Shown: piece after piece, positions 15,994 through 24,570 of the stretch
How the letters are laid out: every line of letters starts with the position of its first letter
How positions within the stretch are numbered: position 1 is the first letter of the stretch
From: Verrucomicrobiota bacterium
Lineage (GTDB): Bacteria > Verrucomicrobiota > Verrucomicrobiia > Chthoniobacterales > Terrimicrobiaceae
NCBI GenBank assembly: GCA_017305195.1
Contig: JAFKMU010000044.1
Coordinates: 1-64,000 of the forward strand
Reading direction: 5' to 3'
DNA: 64,000 nt
Notes under the pieces: generated by a model
The model's database searches: none
Told to the model about the DNA's origin: nothing
The model's input: only the letters and a program-made list of their open reading frames with translations
Translations under genes and position numbers: made by a program

Positions 15994-18111
15994 CTACCAA
16001 AAAGATTGAGGCACCTCGATGGAATCCCCGGGCTTGAGAGGCATGTCCCTGGAGGGATCGGAGAGGATGGCCTTGGCATCGATCACGATCACCTTTCCAT
16101 CACGCAGGAGGCGGACTTTTGACCTGTCGGCATATTCCGCAAAACCTCCTGAGGCGTTGATGGCGCGAATAATCGTAAGGTCATCAGCATAGTCCAGGAG
16201 TTGCGGGGATTTCACATCGCCGCCGACACTGATGCGGGCGGGCTTGGGTGACACGGGACCCAATGCAGACGCGGAACCATGGGGCGGTGGAAGCGGCAGG
16301 GAAATTGCCGGAAAGAACAGCGCGAATAGAATGACTAGTCCCAGGAGGCCAGCGACGACGCCCGGAAATGGCAATAGAGCAAGGAGCACGCCGCTGACGA
16401 AACCCGCCAGCGCTCCTGCAATCACTGGCAAAATCGATCCGACGCGGGGACGTGAAGACGGCTCGGCGGCCTCCCAGATAACGACTGAGGGCGCATAGGT
16501 GGCCTTCAGTTTCACCCGTTCCTCCGCGAGCCTTCGCCCGGCTGTTTCCAGAATGCCCTGCTGAAACGCGTAGTCCCTTTTCGCCTCGGCGTATTTTCCC
16601 GCCTCGGAAGACGGCGAACCCTCCGAGACGCCAGCGCGGATTGCACCCATCCTGGCCTGCGCAGCCTCGACTTTGCGCATCTGGCTTGCGACTTCCGCGT
16701 CGAGCTGGGAGAGAGCCCTATCGGTCGAGTCACCATCGAGTTTTGCCTGATAGTTTTGGAAACTCTCCGCGATGGCGTTCGCCAGACTGGCGGCTTCCTG
16801 CGGAGTATCGGCAGCGACGGAGATCGAATACAGCTCTGTTCCGCGTATCTCCTGAACAGTAAGCGCACGCCTCAAGGCGAAAGCCCTGGCTTCGGCATCC
16901 GCCGGTGAACGCATCCTGGCCGCTATGGGATCGATGACAGCCCGGGATTGAATGACGCGAAAAACAGCGTCCACCGTCTGCGAACGAGGCGACGCAAGCA
17001 CTCCGCTCTTCACCTGCACGATTGCTGTGGACTGATACTTCCATGCCCTGCTGGCGAAGCGGTATCCAACGTACCCTCCTATCGCGACCGCCATCACCAC
17101 AATAACAGACCGTATCACCGACCGCCTGTGCCCGGGAGACGCTGGCCCGCTTTTTCCAACCGGCTGGCGGGACACCGGAGCGCCGGGAGTAGCGTTGATA
17201 TTCTCGATCTCGGTCTTGACCTCGCCGGCCTGCGAGAAACGCAGATCGGGTTTGTTTTCAAGGGCCTTCAGAACAACCTCATCGATGCGCACGTCGAGCT
17301 TCACCGTGCGGGACGGGGGTGAGAAACGCCCGATGGGCAGTTCGCCTGTGAGCATCTGATAGAAAACAACCCCGAGAGAAAAGATGTCGGCGCGGCGATC
17401 CACGGATTCCGGCCGCTCGACCTGCTCGGGAGCCATGTAGTGGGTGGTGCCCATGAATTGCCCGGCCTGGGTAAGAGTCAGATCGCCGGGAGCAGAGATG
17501 ATCTTGGCCAGTCCAAAATCGGCGATCTTCACGCGGCCGCCTTTTTCCAGCAGGACATTCTCCGGCTTGATATCCCGATGAACGATGCCCTGGTCATGGG
17601 CGTACTGGAGCGCGTCGCAGATTTGCGGGACGATGGCGAGAGCGGCCGCCGGAGACATCTGGCCTGCGCTCATGGCTTGCCGCAGATTCGTTCCGTCCAC
17701 GTACTCCATAAGAAAGAAATACAGACCATCGCGCTGGCCAAAGTCGTGAATGGCGACGATGTGGGGATGACTCAATCTCGCCAGAGCCCGGGCTTCCCGG
17801 GTAAAGCGCTCGGCGAAGGCCGGGTCGCCACCTGCGAGCGCGGGCAGGATTTTCAGCGCCACCATGCGATCCAGCTCCCGCTGACGGACTTTGTAAACCA
17901 CCCCCATCCCGCCGCGACCGATCAGCTCCAGGATTTCCAGCTCCGGAAACAAGGCGGACAATTCTTCCGGCGAAGGCGTGTGAAACGAGGCCCTGGCAGG
18001 ATTTGTCTGCAATCCCTGACGGAGCAGGCAAGCAGGGCAGAGACCGTGAGGGGCATCGGAAGGGCATTCCGAACCACAGGAAACACAGCGGGAGGGAGGA
18101 GATGAGGCCAT
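15994..18111 (-). CDS. Ser/Thr protein kinase fused to Wzz-like and SLBB-like modules
   Basis: 705 residues from ATG 18111; an upstream extension overlaps the sigma gene. Order: N-terminal zinc ribbon (Cys9, 12, 25, 28); Hanks kinase about residues 58-320 with GRGGMG loop, Lys87, HRDIKPEN (Asp180), DFGLAK and APEQ; transmembrane helix near 345; a Wzz/chain-length-determinant-like region (about 355-560) with a coiled coil (DRALSQLDAEVASQMRKVEAAQ); further hydrophobic segments; and a C-terminal SLBB beta-grasp (VGGDVKSPQLLDYADDLTI ... LKPGDSIEVPQ) as in Wza-type export proteins. This recalls BY-kinases such as Wzc, but with a Ser/Thr kinase at the other end. Follows the ECF sigma gene by 43 bases. 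Confidence 0.85.
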   Translation of the reverse strand: MASSPPSRCVSCGSECPSDAPHGLCPACLLRQGLQTNPARASFHTPSPEELSALFPELEILELIGRGGMGVVYKVRQRELDRMVALKILPALAGGDPAFAERFTREARALARLSHPHIVAIHDFGQRDGLYFFLMEYVDGTNLRQAMSAGQMSPAAALAIVPQICDALQYAHDQGIVHRDIKPENVLLEKGGRVKIADFGLAKIISAPGDLTLTQAGQFMGTTHYMAPEQVERPESVDRRADIFSLGVVFYQMLTGELPIGRFSPPSRTVKLDVRIDEVVLKALENKPDLRFSQAGEVKTEIENINATPGAPVSRQPVGKSGPASPGHRRSVIRSVIVVMAVAIGGYVGYRFASRAWKYQSTAIVQVKSGVLASPRSQTVDAVFRVIQSRAVIDPIAARMRSPADAEARAFALRRALTVQEIRGTELYSISVAADTPQEAASLANAIAESFQNYQAKLDGDSTDRALSQLDAEVASQMRKVEAAQARMGAIRAGVSEGSPSSEAGKYAEAKRDYAFQQGILETAGRRLAEERVKLKATYAPSVVIWEAAEPSSRPRVGSILPVIAGALAGFVSGVLLALLPFPGVVAGLLGLVILFALFFPAISLPLPPPHGSASALGPVSPKPARISVGGDVKSPQLLDYADDLTIIRAINASGGFAEYADRSKVRLLRDGKVIVIDAKAILSDPSRDMPLKPGDSIEVPQSFW

Positions 18112-18154
18112 GATCAGAGATTGCTTCCGATACAGAAGATTCCGCCGAGCGATG

Positions 18155-18895
18155 TTACGAGGTTTGGGAGAAAACGGAAAACAAACGCCGAATTTCCGCG
18201 TCGATCCCGGAGGGGTCATCGAGAGTCTGCGCGATCTCGGCGCGGAGCAATTCGCGATATCTATGGCGGAGCCGGTGAACAGCCACCCGAGCGGCTCCTT
18301 CGGTAAGATGGAGACGATCCGAGGCCTCGGCCAATGCGCCGGAAGCTGTCTCCGAGGCCAGAAAACCCTTGAGCGAGGCAAAAAGCTCCGGCTTCTCTCC
18401 ATACTCGCGCTCGAGCCGGCTCAACACCTGGTCCAGGAGAGCAAACACCCACTGGCGCTCATACATCTGATCGGGCGTCACGCCGTCGCTGGGCTCCCAT
18501 GGATGCCGGGACTCGGCGGCGGGAACATCGAGGGAAAGGATGACGATGCCGCCGCCACGCTTGAGGGCCTGGGAGCGATCCCATTCGTTCGACAGGTAGT
18601 GCTTGAGCGAGGCGAGCAGGAACGACCGGAACCTCCCGCGCTCCGGCAGGGCGTCGGCGAGGTAGTTCTTTTCCAGGAGGCGGGCGAAAAATCCCTGGGT
18701 GAGATCCTCCGCATCGTGCCGCTCGTACCCGCAGCGGCGGATGTAGGCGTAGAGCGGATACCAGTAGGTCTCGCAAAGCTCCGCCAGAGCCGCCCGATCT
18801 ACGGGAGAATCGCTTTGTCTGGCGGCAGCGAGAACGAGAGTCCAGCGAGTCGGACCGAACTGCGCGGGGTGGCGAGGAGCATCGGAATCCGGCAT
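18155..18895 (-). CDS. ECF-type RNA polymerase sigma factor (kinase-linked group)
   Basis: 246 residues. Region 2 includes FGPTRWTLVLAA and HDAEDLTQGFFARLLEKNYLADA, followed by RGRFRSFLLASLKHYLSNEWDRSQALKRGGG, wording typical of the sigma factors that sit beside Ser/Thr kinases in Verrucomicrobia and Planctomycetes. Region 4 (LTEGAARVAVHRLRHRYRELLRAEIAQTL) is the helix-turn-helix for -35 recognition. There is no anti-sigma gene; in this group the adjacent kinase is thought to control activity. The kinase gene starts 43 bases downstream. A TTGTAAC-like sequence 39 bases before the start may be an autoregulated promoter. Confidence 0.92.
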   Translation of the reverse strand: MPDSDAPRHPAQFGPTRWTLVLAAARQSDSPVDRAALAELCETYWYPLYAYIRRCGYERHDAEDLTQGFFARLLEKNYLADALPERGRFRSFLLASLKHYLSNEWDRSQALKRGGGIVILSLDVPAAESRHPWEPSDGVTPDQMYERQWVFALLDQVLSRLEREYGEKPELFASLKGFLASETASGALAEASDRLHLTEGAARVAVHRLRHRYRELLRAEIAQTLDDPSGIDAEIRRLFSVFSQTS

Positions 18896-18977
18896 GGGGT
18901 TTCGACAGACTACTGAAGCAACGGTCGAAAAGCGTTACAAGGTTTCGCCATGAAATAGCCGGTGCGCAGCCCCGGGA

Positions 18978-19442
18978 CTACCCGAAAAACAGCTCGGTCT
19001 GGACGGGGCGGTCGGAGGGGATGGGGACTGGGGCGGTGATGAAGGTGGGCTGGATCTCGCCGGTGGGGAGGATTTCGCCGAGGTGCGGGAAGCGGGGATG
19101 GCGGAAGTAGGCGAGCTCCTCGGGCGTGGCGAGGCGGGTGATGACGCGGGCCGGGCGGTAGGGCTTGGTCTTGCCGGGGATCTCGGGGGAGACGACGAAG
19201 AGGAGATTGGCTCCCGCGGGCGCCTTGCTCCAGCGCAACTCACGCGTGTCGTCGGAGCGCTCGGCGATTTCATCGACGGGGCATTGAGCCAGGGTGTTGC
19301 CCGCCCGGCGAATCCACCAGTCCATCTTTTCCTCCTGGGCAAAGCTGGTCCAGACGCCCTTGATCTCGCCCTCCGGGGTCTCGAGGATGATCTCGTCGCC
19401 CGGCTTGGTGATGATGCCTTTGGACTTGAAGCGCGCGCACAT
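18978..19442 (-). CDS. Small protein with SRAP-like MCxRF start
   Basis: 154 residues. It opens MCARF, resembling the MCGRF of SRAP/YedK/HMCES proteins, in which Cys2 forms the crosslink to abasic DNA. Further stretches (GVWTSFAQEEKMDWWIRR, CPVDEIAERSDD) vaguely match the WG..P.W and NAR.ET..E segments of that family. The second half of SRAP, including the active-site His, is not recognisable and the protein is only two thirds of the usual length. Assignment as a divergent or reduced SRAP is tentative; a conserved hypothetical protein is the fallback. Confidence 0.5.
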   Translation of the reverse strand: MCARFKSKGIITKPGDEIILETPEGEIKGVWTSFAQEEKMDWWIRRAGNTLAQCPVDEIAERSDDTRELRWSKAPAGANLLFVVSPEIPGKTKPYRPARVITRLATPEELAYFRHPRFPHLGEILPTGEIQPTFITAPVPIPSDRPVQTELFFG

Positions 19443-19530
19443 GAGGTCAGGCTAGGTGGAGAAAGGACGTCGTGTGCCCCACTCATCCCCCATCCCAGCG
19501 GCCCACCCAAGCAAAAAACACGGGCGATTC

Positions 19531-20085
19531 GTGTTAATCGCAAGGATTCTGGCGCTCCTGTGTCTCACGGGGCTTTCCGGGCAGGCGGCAGATCGCACAC
19601 TAGGGCCGACGAGTGTTTCGCTGAATGAGTTTCAGCTCATGCTGGGGGATTTTGCGCGGCAGTATCTCCAGGACTTTGACGATCAGCCGATCGAGGCGGG
19701 GACGGTGCTGGCGGCGGCGATGAAGAGCAAAACGCTGGAGACCTATCCCTATGTGCGCCAGCAGACTCTCGCCATCCTGCGGGAGCTGACCACCCTGCCC
19801 GGGGCAAAAACCAAGGCGAGCGCGGAGGCCGGAGCCGTGCGAGCGGCGGACAAGCCGATCAGCAGCCTGCTGCCGGATGGCGAGTGGGTGGCAGCGGAGA
19901 AAGACCGGCTGAAGGAGAACTTTGAAGCCCGGCGAAGATCGGCGGAAAAAACGATCTCCAACTGCCTGAACATTCTCGAGCAGATCGCACAAACACCCAC
20001 AGGACAACAATTTGCCCTGCTCGGCAGCGACCCCCTCCTGGAGGCGATGCAGAAGGCCTCGCAAAAGAACAGGGCTGAGGAATAG
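19531..20085 (+). CDS. Secreted protein of unknown function
   Basis: 184 residues from GTG 19531, chosen because it directly starts a signal peptide (LIARILALLCLTGLSGQAA); an ATG at 19456 would add 25 polar residues. The mature protein is helical and charged (LNEFQLMLGDFARQYLQDF, KDRLKENFEARRRSAEKTISNCLNILEQIAQ). No family is recognised. It lies 100 bases before the SDR gene and divergent from the SRAP-like gene. Confidence 0.6.
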   Translation: MLIARILALLCLTGLSGQAADRTLGPTSVSLNEFQLMLGDFARQYLQDFDDQPIEAGTVLAAAMKSKTLETYPYVRQQTLAILRELTTLPGAKTKASAEAGAVRAADKPISSLLPDGEWVAAEKDRLKENFEARRRSAEKTISNCLNILEQIAQTPTGQQFALLGSDPLLEAMQKASQKNRAEE

Positions 20086-20185
20086 AATCCCCGGCAGGCG
20101 ATTTCTCCCCGGCCCGGCCTCAAACACGTGTGGGAAATTCGCATTGCGAGCGGGGCAGCCCAGGGGTAATGATGAAGCTCCTCTC

Positions 20186-20998
20186 ATGTCGAAAGACCTC
20201 TTTGATCTCACTGGTAGCGTAGCTGTCGTCATCGGCGGCACGGGCGTGCTCGGCGGTTCGCTGGCCGATGCACTGGGCGCGGCAGGCGCAAAAATCGCGG
20301 TGGCAGGCCGCAGCCGGGAACGCGGCGAAGCACGGGCGGGGGCGATTCGCTCCGCAGGCGGAACGGCGGGCTTTTTTGAAGCCGACGCCTCTTCGCGCGC
20401 CAGCATCGCCGCCATGCGCGAGGCGGTGACGAAGGAATGGGGCGTGCCCGATATTCTGATCAACGCGGCGGGTGGCAATGACCCGAAGGTGACGGTGACG
20501 GGGGAGCACAAGTTTGAAGACATCGCGCTGGAGGCGTGGAATGCCAGCTTTGACCTGAACCTCGTGGGCGGCCTGCTGGTGCCGTGCCAGGAGTTTGGCC
20601 CGGCCTTTTGCGCGGCGGGACGCGGCAGCATCATCAACATCGCGAGCGTGTCGGCGCATCTGCCGCTCTCGCGCGTGGTGGCGTACTCGGCGGCGAAGGC
20701 GGCGGTGCTGAACATGACGCAATTCCTCGCCCGCGAGTGGGCTCCCTACGGCGTGCGAGTCAATACGATCACGCCGGGCTTTTTCCCCGCCGAACAGAAC
20801 CGCAAGCTGCTCTTCAACGAGGATGGCACGCCGACGGCGCGCGCAGCCTCGATCCTCGGGCACACGGCGATGGGGCGCTTTGGCCAGTCGCACGAGCTGG
20901 CGGGCGCAGCGGTCTTCCTCGCCAGCCAGGCGGCCAGCAGCTTTGTCACCGGCACGGACATCCGCGTGGATGGCGGCTTCCTTTCCCAAACCATATGA
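20186..20998 (+). CDS. SDR-family oxidoreductase, probable D-mannonate/fructuronate-type
   Basis: 270 residues from ATG 20186. NAD(P)-binding GGTGVLGG near residue 18, NAAGG, catalytic Ser in INIASVSAH, and YSAAK (Tyr and Lys of the YxxxK pair), with the typical C-terminus TGTDIRVDGGF. The opening MSKDLFDLTGSVAVVIGGTG matches SDRs annotated as D-mannonate (fructuronate) oxidoreductases. Its stop overlaps the start of larA (ATGA), so the two enzymes are translationally coupled and likely act on the same hydroxy/sugar acid. Exact substrate not determinable. Confidence 0.85.
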   Translation: MSKDLFDLTGSVAVVIGGTGVLGGSLADALGAAGAKIAVAGRSRERGEARAGAIRSAGGTAGFFEADASSRASIAAMREAVTKEWGVPDILINAAGGNDPKVTVTGEHKFEDIALEAWNASFDLNLVGGLLVPCQEFGPAFCAAGRGSIINIASVSAHLPLSRVVAYSAAKAAVLNMTQFLAREWAPYGVRVNTITPGFFPAEQNRKLLFNEDGTPTARAASILGHTAMGRFGQSHELAGAAVFLASQAASSFVTGTDIRVDGGFLSQTI

Positions 20999-22251
20999 GC
21001 CTCGTCTCCCAGATCGCGCCGCGCGGCGGCACTCTCACCGAAGAGCAAATCCTTTCCGTCGTCGACGGAGCCTGCGCAGGCAAGGCGTGGGCGGGGAAAA
21101 AGGTCCTGCTCATCATTCCCGACTCGACCCGCACCGCGCCGGTCGGGCCGGTCTTCAAGGCGCTCTACCGCCGCATCGCGGGCGAGACCGCCGCGGTGGA
21201 CGTGATGGTGGCCCTCGGGACGCATCCGCCGATGACGCAGGAGGCGATCTGCCACCGGCTCGAGCTTTCACCGGAGGAACGGGCGGGCGAGTTTTCCAAA
21301 CCGCAATTTCTCAACCACGAATGGGACAACCCCGAGGCGCTGCGTTCGCTCGGCGTGATCCCGGCGGACGCGATCAGCGAGCTGTCGGGCGGGCTCTTCT
21401 CGATGGATGTCGAGGTGACGATCAACAAGCGGCTCTTTGATTACGACCGCATCATCATCATCGGCCCGGTGTTTCCGCACGAGGTCGTCGGGTTCTCCGG
21501 CGGCAACAAGTACCTCTTCCCCGGCGTGGCGGGGCCGGAGATCCTGAATTTCTTTCACTGGCTGGGCGCAGTCATTACCAACCCCTTCATCATCGGGCAC
21601 AAGTGGACGCCGGTGCGCAAGGTGGTGGACCGCGCGGGGGAGCTGCTGCCGATCGAGAAGCTGTGCTTCTGCCTCGTCGTGGACGGGAAGAACTTCGCGG
21701 GGATGTTCGCCGGGACGCCCGAGGAGGCGTGGGATGCGGCGAGCGATCACTCCGAGGGGCTGCACATTGTTTACAAGCCCAAGCCCTTCCACACCGTGCT
21801 CTCCTGCGCGCCCGCGATGTACGACGAGATGTGGGTCGGCGGCAAGTGCATGTACAAGCTCGAGCCCGTGGTGGCCGACGGCGGCGAACTCATCATCTAC
21901 GCCCCGCACATTCACGAGGTAAGCGTGGTGCATGGGCGGCTCATCGAGGAGCTGGGGTATCACTGCCGGGATTACTTCCTCAAGCAGTGGGACAAGTTCA
22001 AAGACAAGCCCTGGGGCATCCTCGCCCACTCCACGCACGTTCGCGGCATGGGCACCTACGAGGACGGCGTGGAAAAATGCCGCATCCAGGTGACCCTGGC
22101 CACCGGCATCCCGGAAGAAACCTGCCGCAAGATCAACCTCGGCTACCGCGACCCGGCAACGATCAACCCCGCCGACTACGCCGACCGCGAGGATGAGGGC
22201 ATTCTCTACGTCCCCAAGGCGGGCGAGATGCTGTACCGGGTGGCGAGGTAG
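20995..22251 (+). CDS. larA: LarA-family nickel-pincer racemase/epimerase (DUF2088)
   Basis: 418 residues from ATG 20995, overlapping the SDR stop. Features: PDSTR (42-46), ALGTHPPM (His77), and FPHEVVGFSGGNKYLFPG with His162 and Lys172, followed by His188. The His-10-Lys-16-His spacing equals that of lactate racemase His174/Lys184/His200, so the residues that bind the nickel-pincer nucleotide cofactor are conserved. Members racemise or epimerise 2-hydroxy acids, including sugar acids. No larB/larC/larE cofactor genes are in the window. Coupling to the SDR suggests a sugar-acid substrate rather than lactate. Confidence 0.88.
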   Translation: MSLVSQIAPRGGTLTEEQILSVVDGACAGKAWAGKKVLLIIPDSTRTAPVGPVFKALYRRIAGETAAVDVMVALGTHPPMTQEAICHRLELSPEERAGEFSKPQFLNHEWDNPEALRSLGVIPADAISELSGGLFSMDVEVTINKRLFDYDRIIIIGPVFPHEVVGFSGGNKYLFPGVAGPEILNFFHWLGAVITNPFIIGHKWTPVRKVVDRAGELLPIEKLCFCLVVDGKNFAGMFAGTPEEAWDAASDHSEGLHIVYKPKPFHTVLSCAPAMYDEMWVGGKCMYKLEPVVADGGELIIYAPHIHEVSVVHGRLIEELGYHCRDYFLKQWDKFKDKPWGILAHSTHVRGMGTYEDGVEKCRIQVTLATGIPEETCRKINLGYRDPATINPADYADREDEGILYVPKAGEMLYRVAR

Positions 22252-22267
22252 GGTCGCAACACCCCGA

Positions 22268-23113
22268 TTATTGAGTCGCCGGAGCAGCGGCGGTTTGCAC
22301 AGTCTGCTGCTGGAGAACTTCCCTGGCTGCCTTCACCTGGAGATTGTTCGCGGCATCATCGCCAAAGAGCATGCGATAACGATCATCGGCTCGTTGCGCC
22401 GCCTGCTGCCACAATGCGCTTTTCTGACCGGAGCCATCCGATGGCAGTTGGGCAACCTCGTCGGCGAAATCCTGCGCAATCGTATCAAGGGCAGCATTTT
22501 GCTGGGGAGTGTGCTGCGTGTCGTCGAGAAACACCGCAGGAGCCCGATTGCCGGGAGGCACGTCGACAACGATCTCACCTCCCGAGGAAACCTCTGGACT
22601 GGCGCCGGTCGATGTCCCTCCTGAAGACGTGCCGCCGCCGACGGCACCGCCCCCTGACGATCCAGTGGAAACAGGGCCATTACTGGATGGGGCGGCATAT
22701 CCGGACGAAGAAACAGAGGGAGCCGCGGGCGGGCTGGACAGCGAGGACGGGGCGACCGAGGCAGGCACCACGGCTGATGATCCTGCATTAACTGCCGCCT
22801 GGCGGCGTCGGGAAACAAACGAACTCAAGGCAGACGGAGAGATCGGCGATGTTCCCTGAGCCACGGGGGTGATATTCCCAGAGGAGGCTGATTCCACCGG
22901 AGCAGCCAACACTTGCGAACGAGAACCGGAATCCGTCGAGCCCGGGACGAAAGCACTGGCCGAAGGGGAGTGAGATGAGTTCACCACGGCGCGGTCCTCA
23001 GACCGGCCTTCGCGAGATGGCTCGCTCTCACCGCGAAAGACCATCATCGCAAAACAGCCTGCGCCGAAAGCCGCTGCAACGGACAAAACGGGCAAAACTC
23101 GCTTAATATTCAT
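22268..23113 (-). CDS. Low-complexity exported or membrane-anchored protein
   Basis: 281 residues. An N-terminal hydrophobic stretch (VLPVLSVAAAFGAGCFAMMVF) could be a signal or anchor. A long Ser/Gly/Pro/Ala-rich segment follows (about residues 30-190, e.g. STGSSGGGAVGGGTSSGG). The C-terminal 90 residues are more ordered and helical (NAALDTIAQDFADEVAQLP ... ADDRYRMLFGDDAANNLQVKAAREVLQQ). The terminator of the upstream gene lies just before it, so it has its own promoter. No family recognised. Confidence 0.6.
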   Translation of the reverse strand: MNIKRVLPVLSVAAAFGAGCFAMMVFRGESEPSREGRSEDRAVVNSSHSPSASAFVPGSTDSGSRSQVLAAPVESASSGNITPVAQGTSPISPSALSSFVSRRRQAAVNAGSSAVVPASVAPSSLSSPPAAPSVSSSGYAAPSSNGPVSTGSSGGGAVGGGTSSGGTSTGASPEVSSGGEIVVDVPPGNRAPAVFLDDTQHTPQQNAALDTIAQDFADEVAQLPSDGSGQKSALWQQAAQRADDRYRMLFGDDAANNLQVKAAREVLQQQTVQTAAAPATQ

Positions 23114-23135
23114 CTAGGTTGGGAGAAGCTTCGCT

Positions 23136-23174
23136 AAAAAAAGAGACTGACGCTCCGCTGGGGAGCGCCAGTCT
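23136..23174 (-). terminator. Intrinsic terminator after the PstS-like gene
   Basis: On the minus strand AGACTG-G-CGCTCC (23174 downwards) pairs with GGAGCG-T-CAGTCT (ending 23144) around a short loop, with one mismatch, and runs directly into seven Ts (23142-23136). It follows the stop of the 23211-24536 gene by about 37 bases and precedes the 23113 start. Confidence 0.85.
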
Positions 23175-23210
23175 GTAAGACTAACTGGATAGCTCGATCA
23201 AATCGCTCTC

Positions 23211-24536
23211 TTAGAGAGGGAAGTAGATCGGAGCGCCGTCATCCGAGCGGGTCACGCTCATCTCGCCGATGGTCAGACCGTTGGCGGTCGACTGGAGAGC
23301 AGCCGGGAGATCCGTGCGAATCCGTGTGTAGACAGCGTTCTCATTGGTCGTGAGCGAGCCACGATAGTAGAGCTGCTGGAAGCCCCAGGCAGAGTACTGA
23401 CCATTGGTGATCTTGGCCTTGTCCGCCGCGCTGAATCCGCCGGAGATCGGGGTCACACCCACACCGTTGTAGCTGAGGAGCTTGGCACCATTCGACACCG
23501 CGGTACGAGCGTCGGCAGTGGAGAGGAAGGTGACCAGGAAGAGCGGGATGTCTTCCAGCACCGGATCCTGACCGACTTCCGGGTCATAGACGTCGACCGA
23601 GGCAGTCGTACGGGCCATATGATCGCGGAGCGAGCTGCCACTGGCGTAACCGCCGTTGCCGTTCTGGTCCAAGCCCCAGAGCGTCGAGGCATTGGCTGCG
23701 CCGCCTGCGGTGGCGAGCTTGCCAGGGCCGGTGCCGCCTGCGGGCACGCGAACGATCTCGGTGATCACCCCAGCCGTGCCCACGCCCGTGGCGGTAGCCA
23801 CGTACTGCTGGACAGTGCGAGCAACGCCATAACCAGGCTCCGCGAGATAGGTCGAGCGGGTGCCCGAGCCGTCGTTGCGGCCCGTCGCGAAGACCAGCGT
23901 ACCCTGATCATCGGAGCTGCCGGTGAACAGAGCGAGCGGCTGAACGCCATTGGCGAGGAGCGCCTTCCACTGCTGGTTGGTCACGTTGGTCCAGTTCGCC
24001 GGAGCACCTTCATTGGCGATGAAGGTGAAGGTCACGACACCCACGCGGGCGTCGGCGGGATTCAGCACCGGGCTGGCGATCGGCGAGGTCGACTGCAGAA
24101 CGTCCGAGAAGCTGAACTTCGGATGGACGGTTTCCGTAGGCGAGGTTTTGCCGGAATTCTCCCCGGCAGCCGTGATGGCGGCAGCGGTGAGAAAGCTGGG
24201 ACGATGCTCGGGCTGCACGTCGCCGAGGGCGACGGCGCGGAGGCCTTCCGTCGAGCCGTTGAACGAGGTGCGGATCGTCGTCGTGCCGGACACGCCCGGG
24301 AAGGTACCAACGAAGACCGCCTTGTTGGAGGCAGTGAGGTTGCCAGCACCGCCATCGTGGGCGACGTTGTAGGCCGTGCCGAGAGCGCCTGCGGCGTTGT
24401 AGGCATTCTGGATGGCCTGAAGAGTGGCCGTACGGAATGCGGTGGCACCCGTGATGGTGATTTCGGTCTGGGCGTGAGCTGCCGCGGAAGCTGCGGCAAG
24501 AGCCGTCGCGCCGAGGAGGATATTCTTAAGTTTCAT
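23211..24536 (-). CDS. Exported PstS-like (phosphate-binding-protein superfamily) protein
   Basis: 441 residues with signal peptide MKLKNILLGATALAAASAAAHA. The start of the mature chain (TEITITGATAFRTATLQAI) and the middle segment (GTLVFATGRNDGSGTRSTYL) follow PstS/PBP-like proteins, in which the GS/T-rich loop contacts phosphate; such proteins are frequent in Verrucomicrobia. No pstCAB genes accompany it. Follows the PEP-CTERM gene by 34 bases and ends at a strong terminator, so the pair forms a transcription unit. Ligand binding is likely; phosphate as the ligand is an inference. Confidence 0.75.
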   Translation of the reverse strand: MKLKNILLGATALAAASAAAHAQTEITITGATAFRTATLQAIQNAYNAAGALGTAYNVAHDGGAGNLTASNKAVFVGTFPGVSGTTTIRTSFNGSTEGLRAVALGDVQPEHRPSFLTAAAITAAGENSGKTSPTETVHPKFSFSDVLQSTSPIASPVLNPADARVGVVTFTFIANEGAPANWTNVTNQQWKALLANGVQPLALFTGSSDDQGTLVFATGRNDGSGTRSTYLAEPGYGVARTVQQYVATATGVGTAGVITEIVRVPAGGTGPGKLATAGGAANASTLWGLDQNGNGGYASGSSLRDHMARTTASVDVYDPEVGQDPVLEDIPLFLVTFLSTADARTAVSNGAKLLSYNGVGVTPISGGFSAADKAKITNGQYSAWGFQQLYYRGSLTTNENAVYTRIRTDLPAALQSTANGLTIGEMSVTRSDDGAPIYFPL

Positions 24537-24570
24537 GGATAGTGTGAATGCGATGAGGTTGGGAGAAGGA

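Noticed and set aside
23116-24568. Identical 13-base word (AGGTTGGGAGAAG) just upstream of two genes, at 23116-23128 and 24556-24568
   Set aside because: Many 13-base coincidences are expected in 64 kb, and the two copies lie at different distances from their starts (3 and 20 bases).
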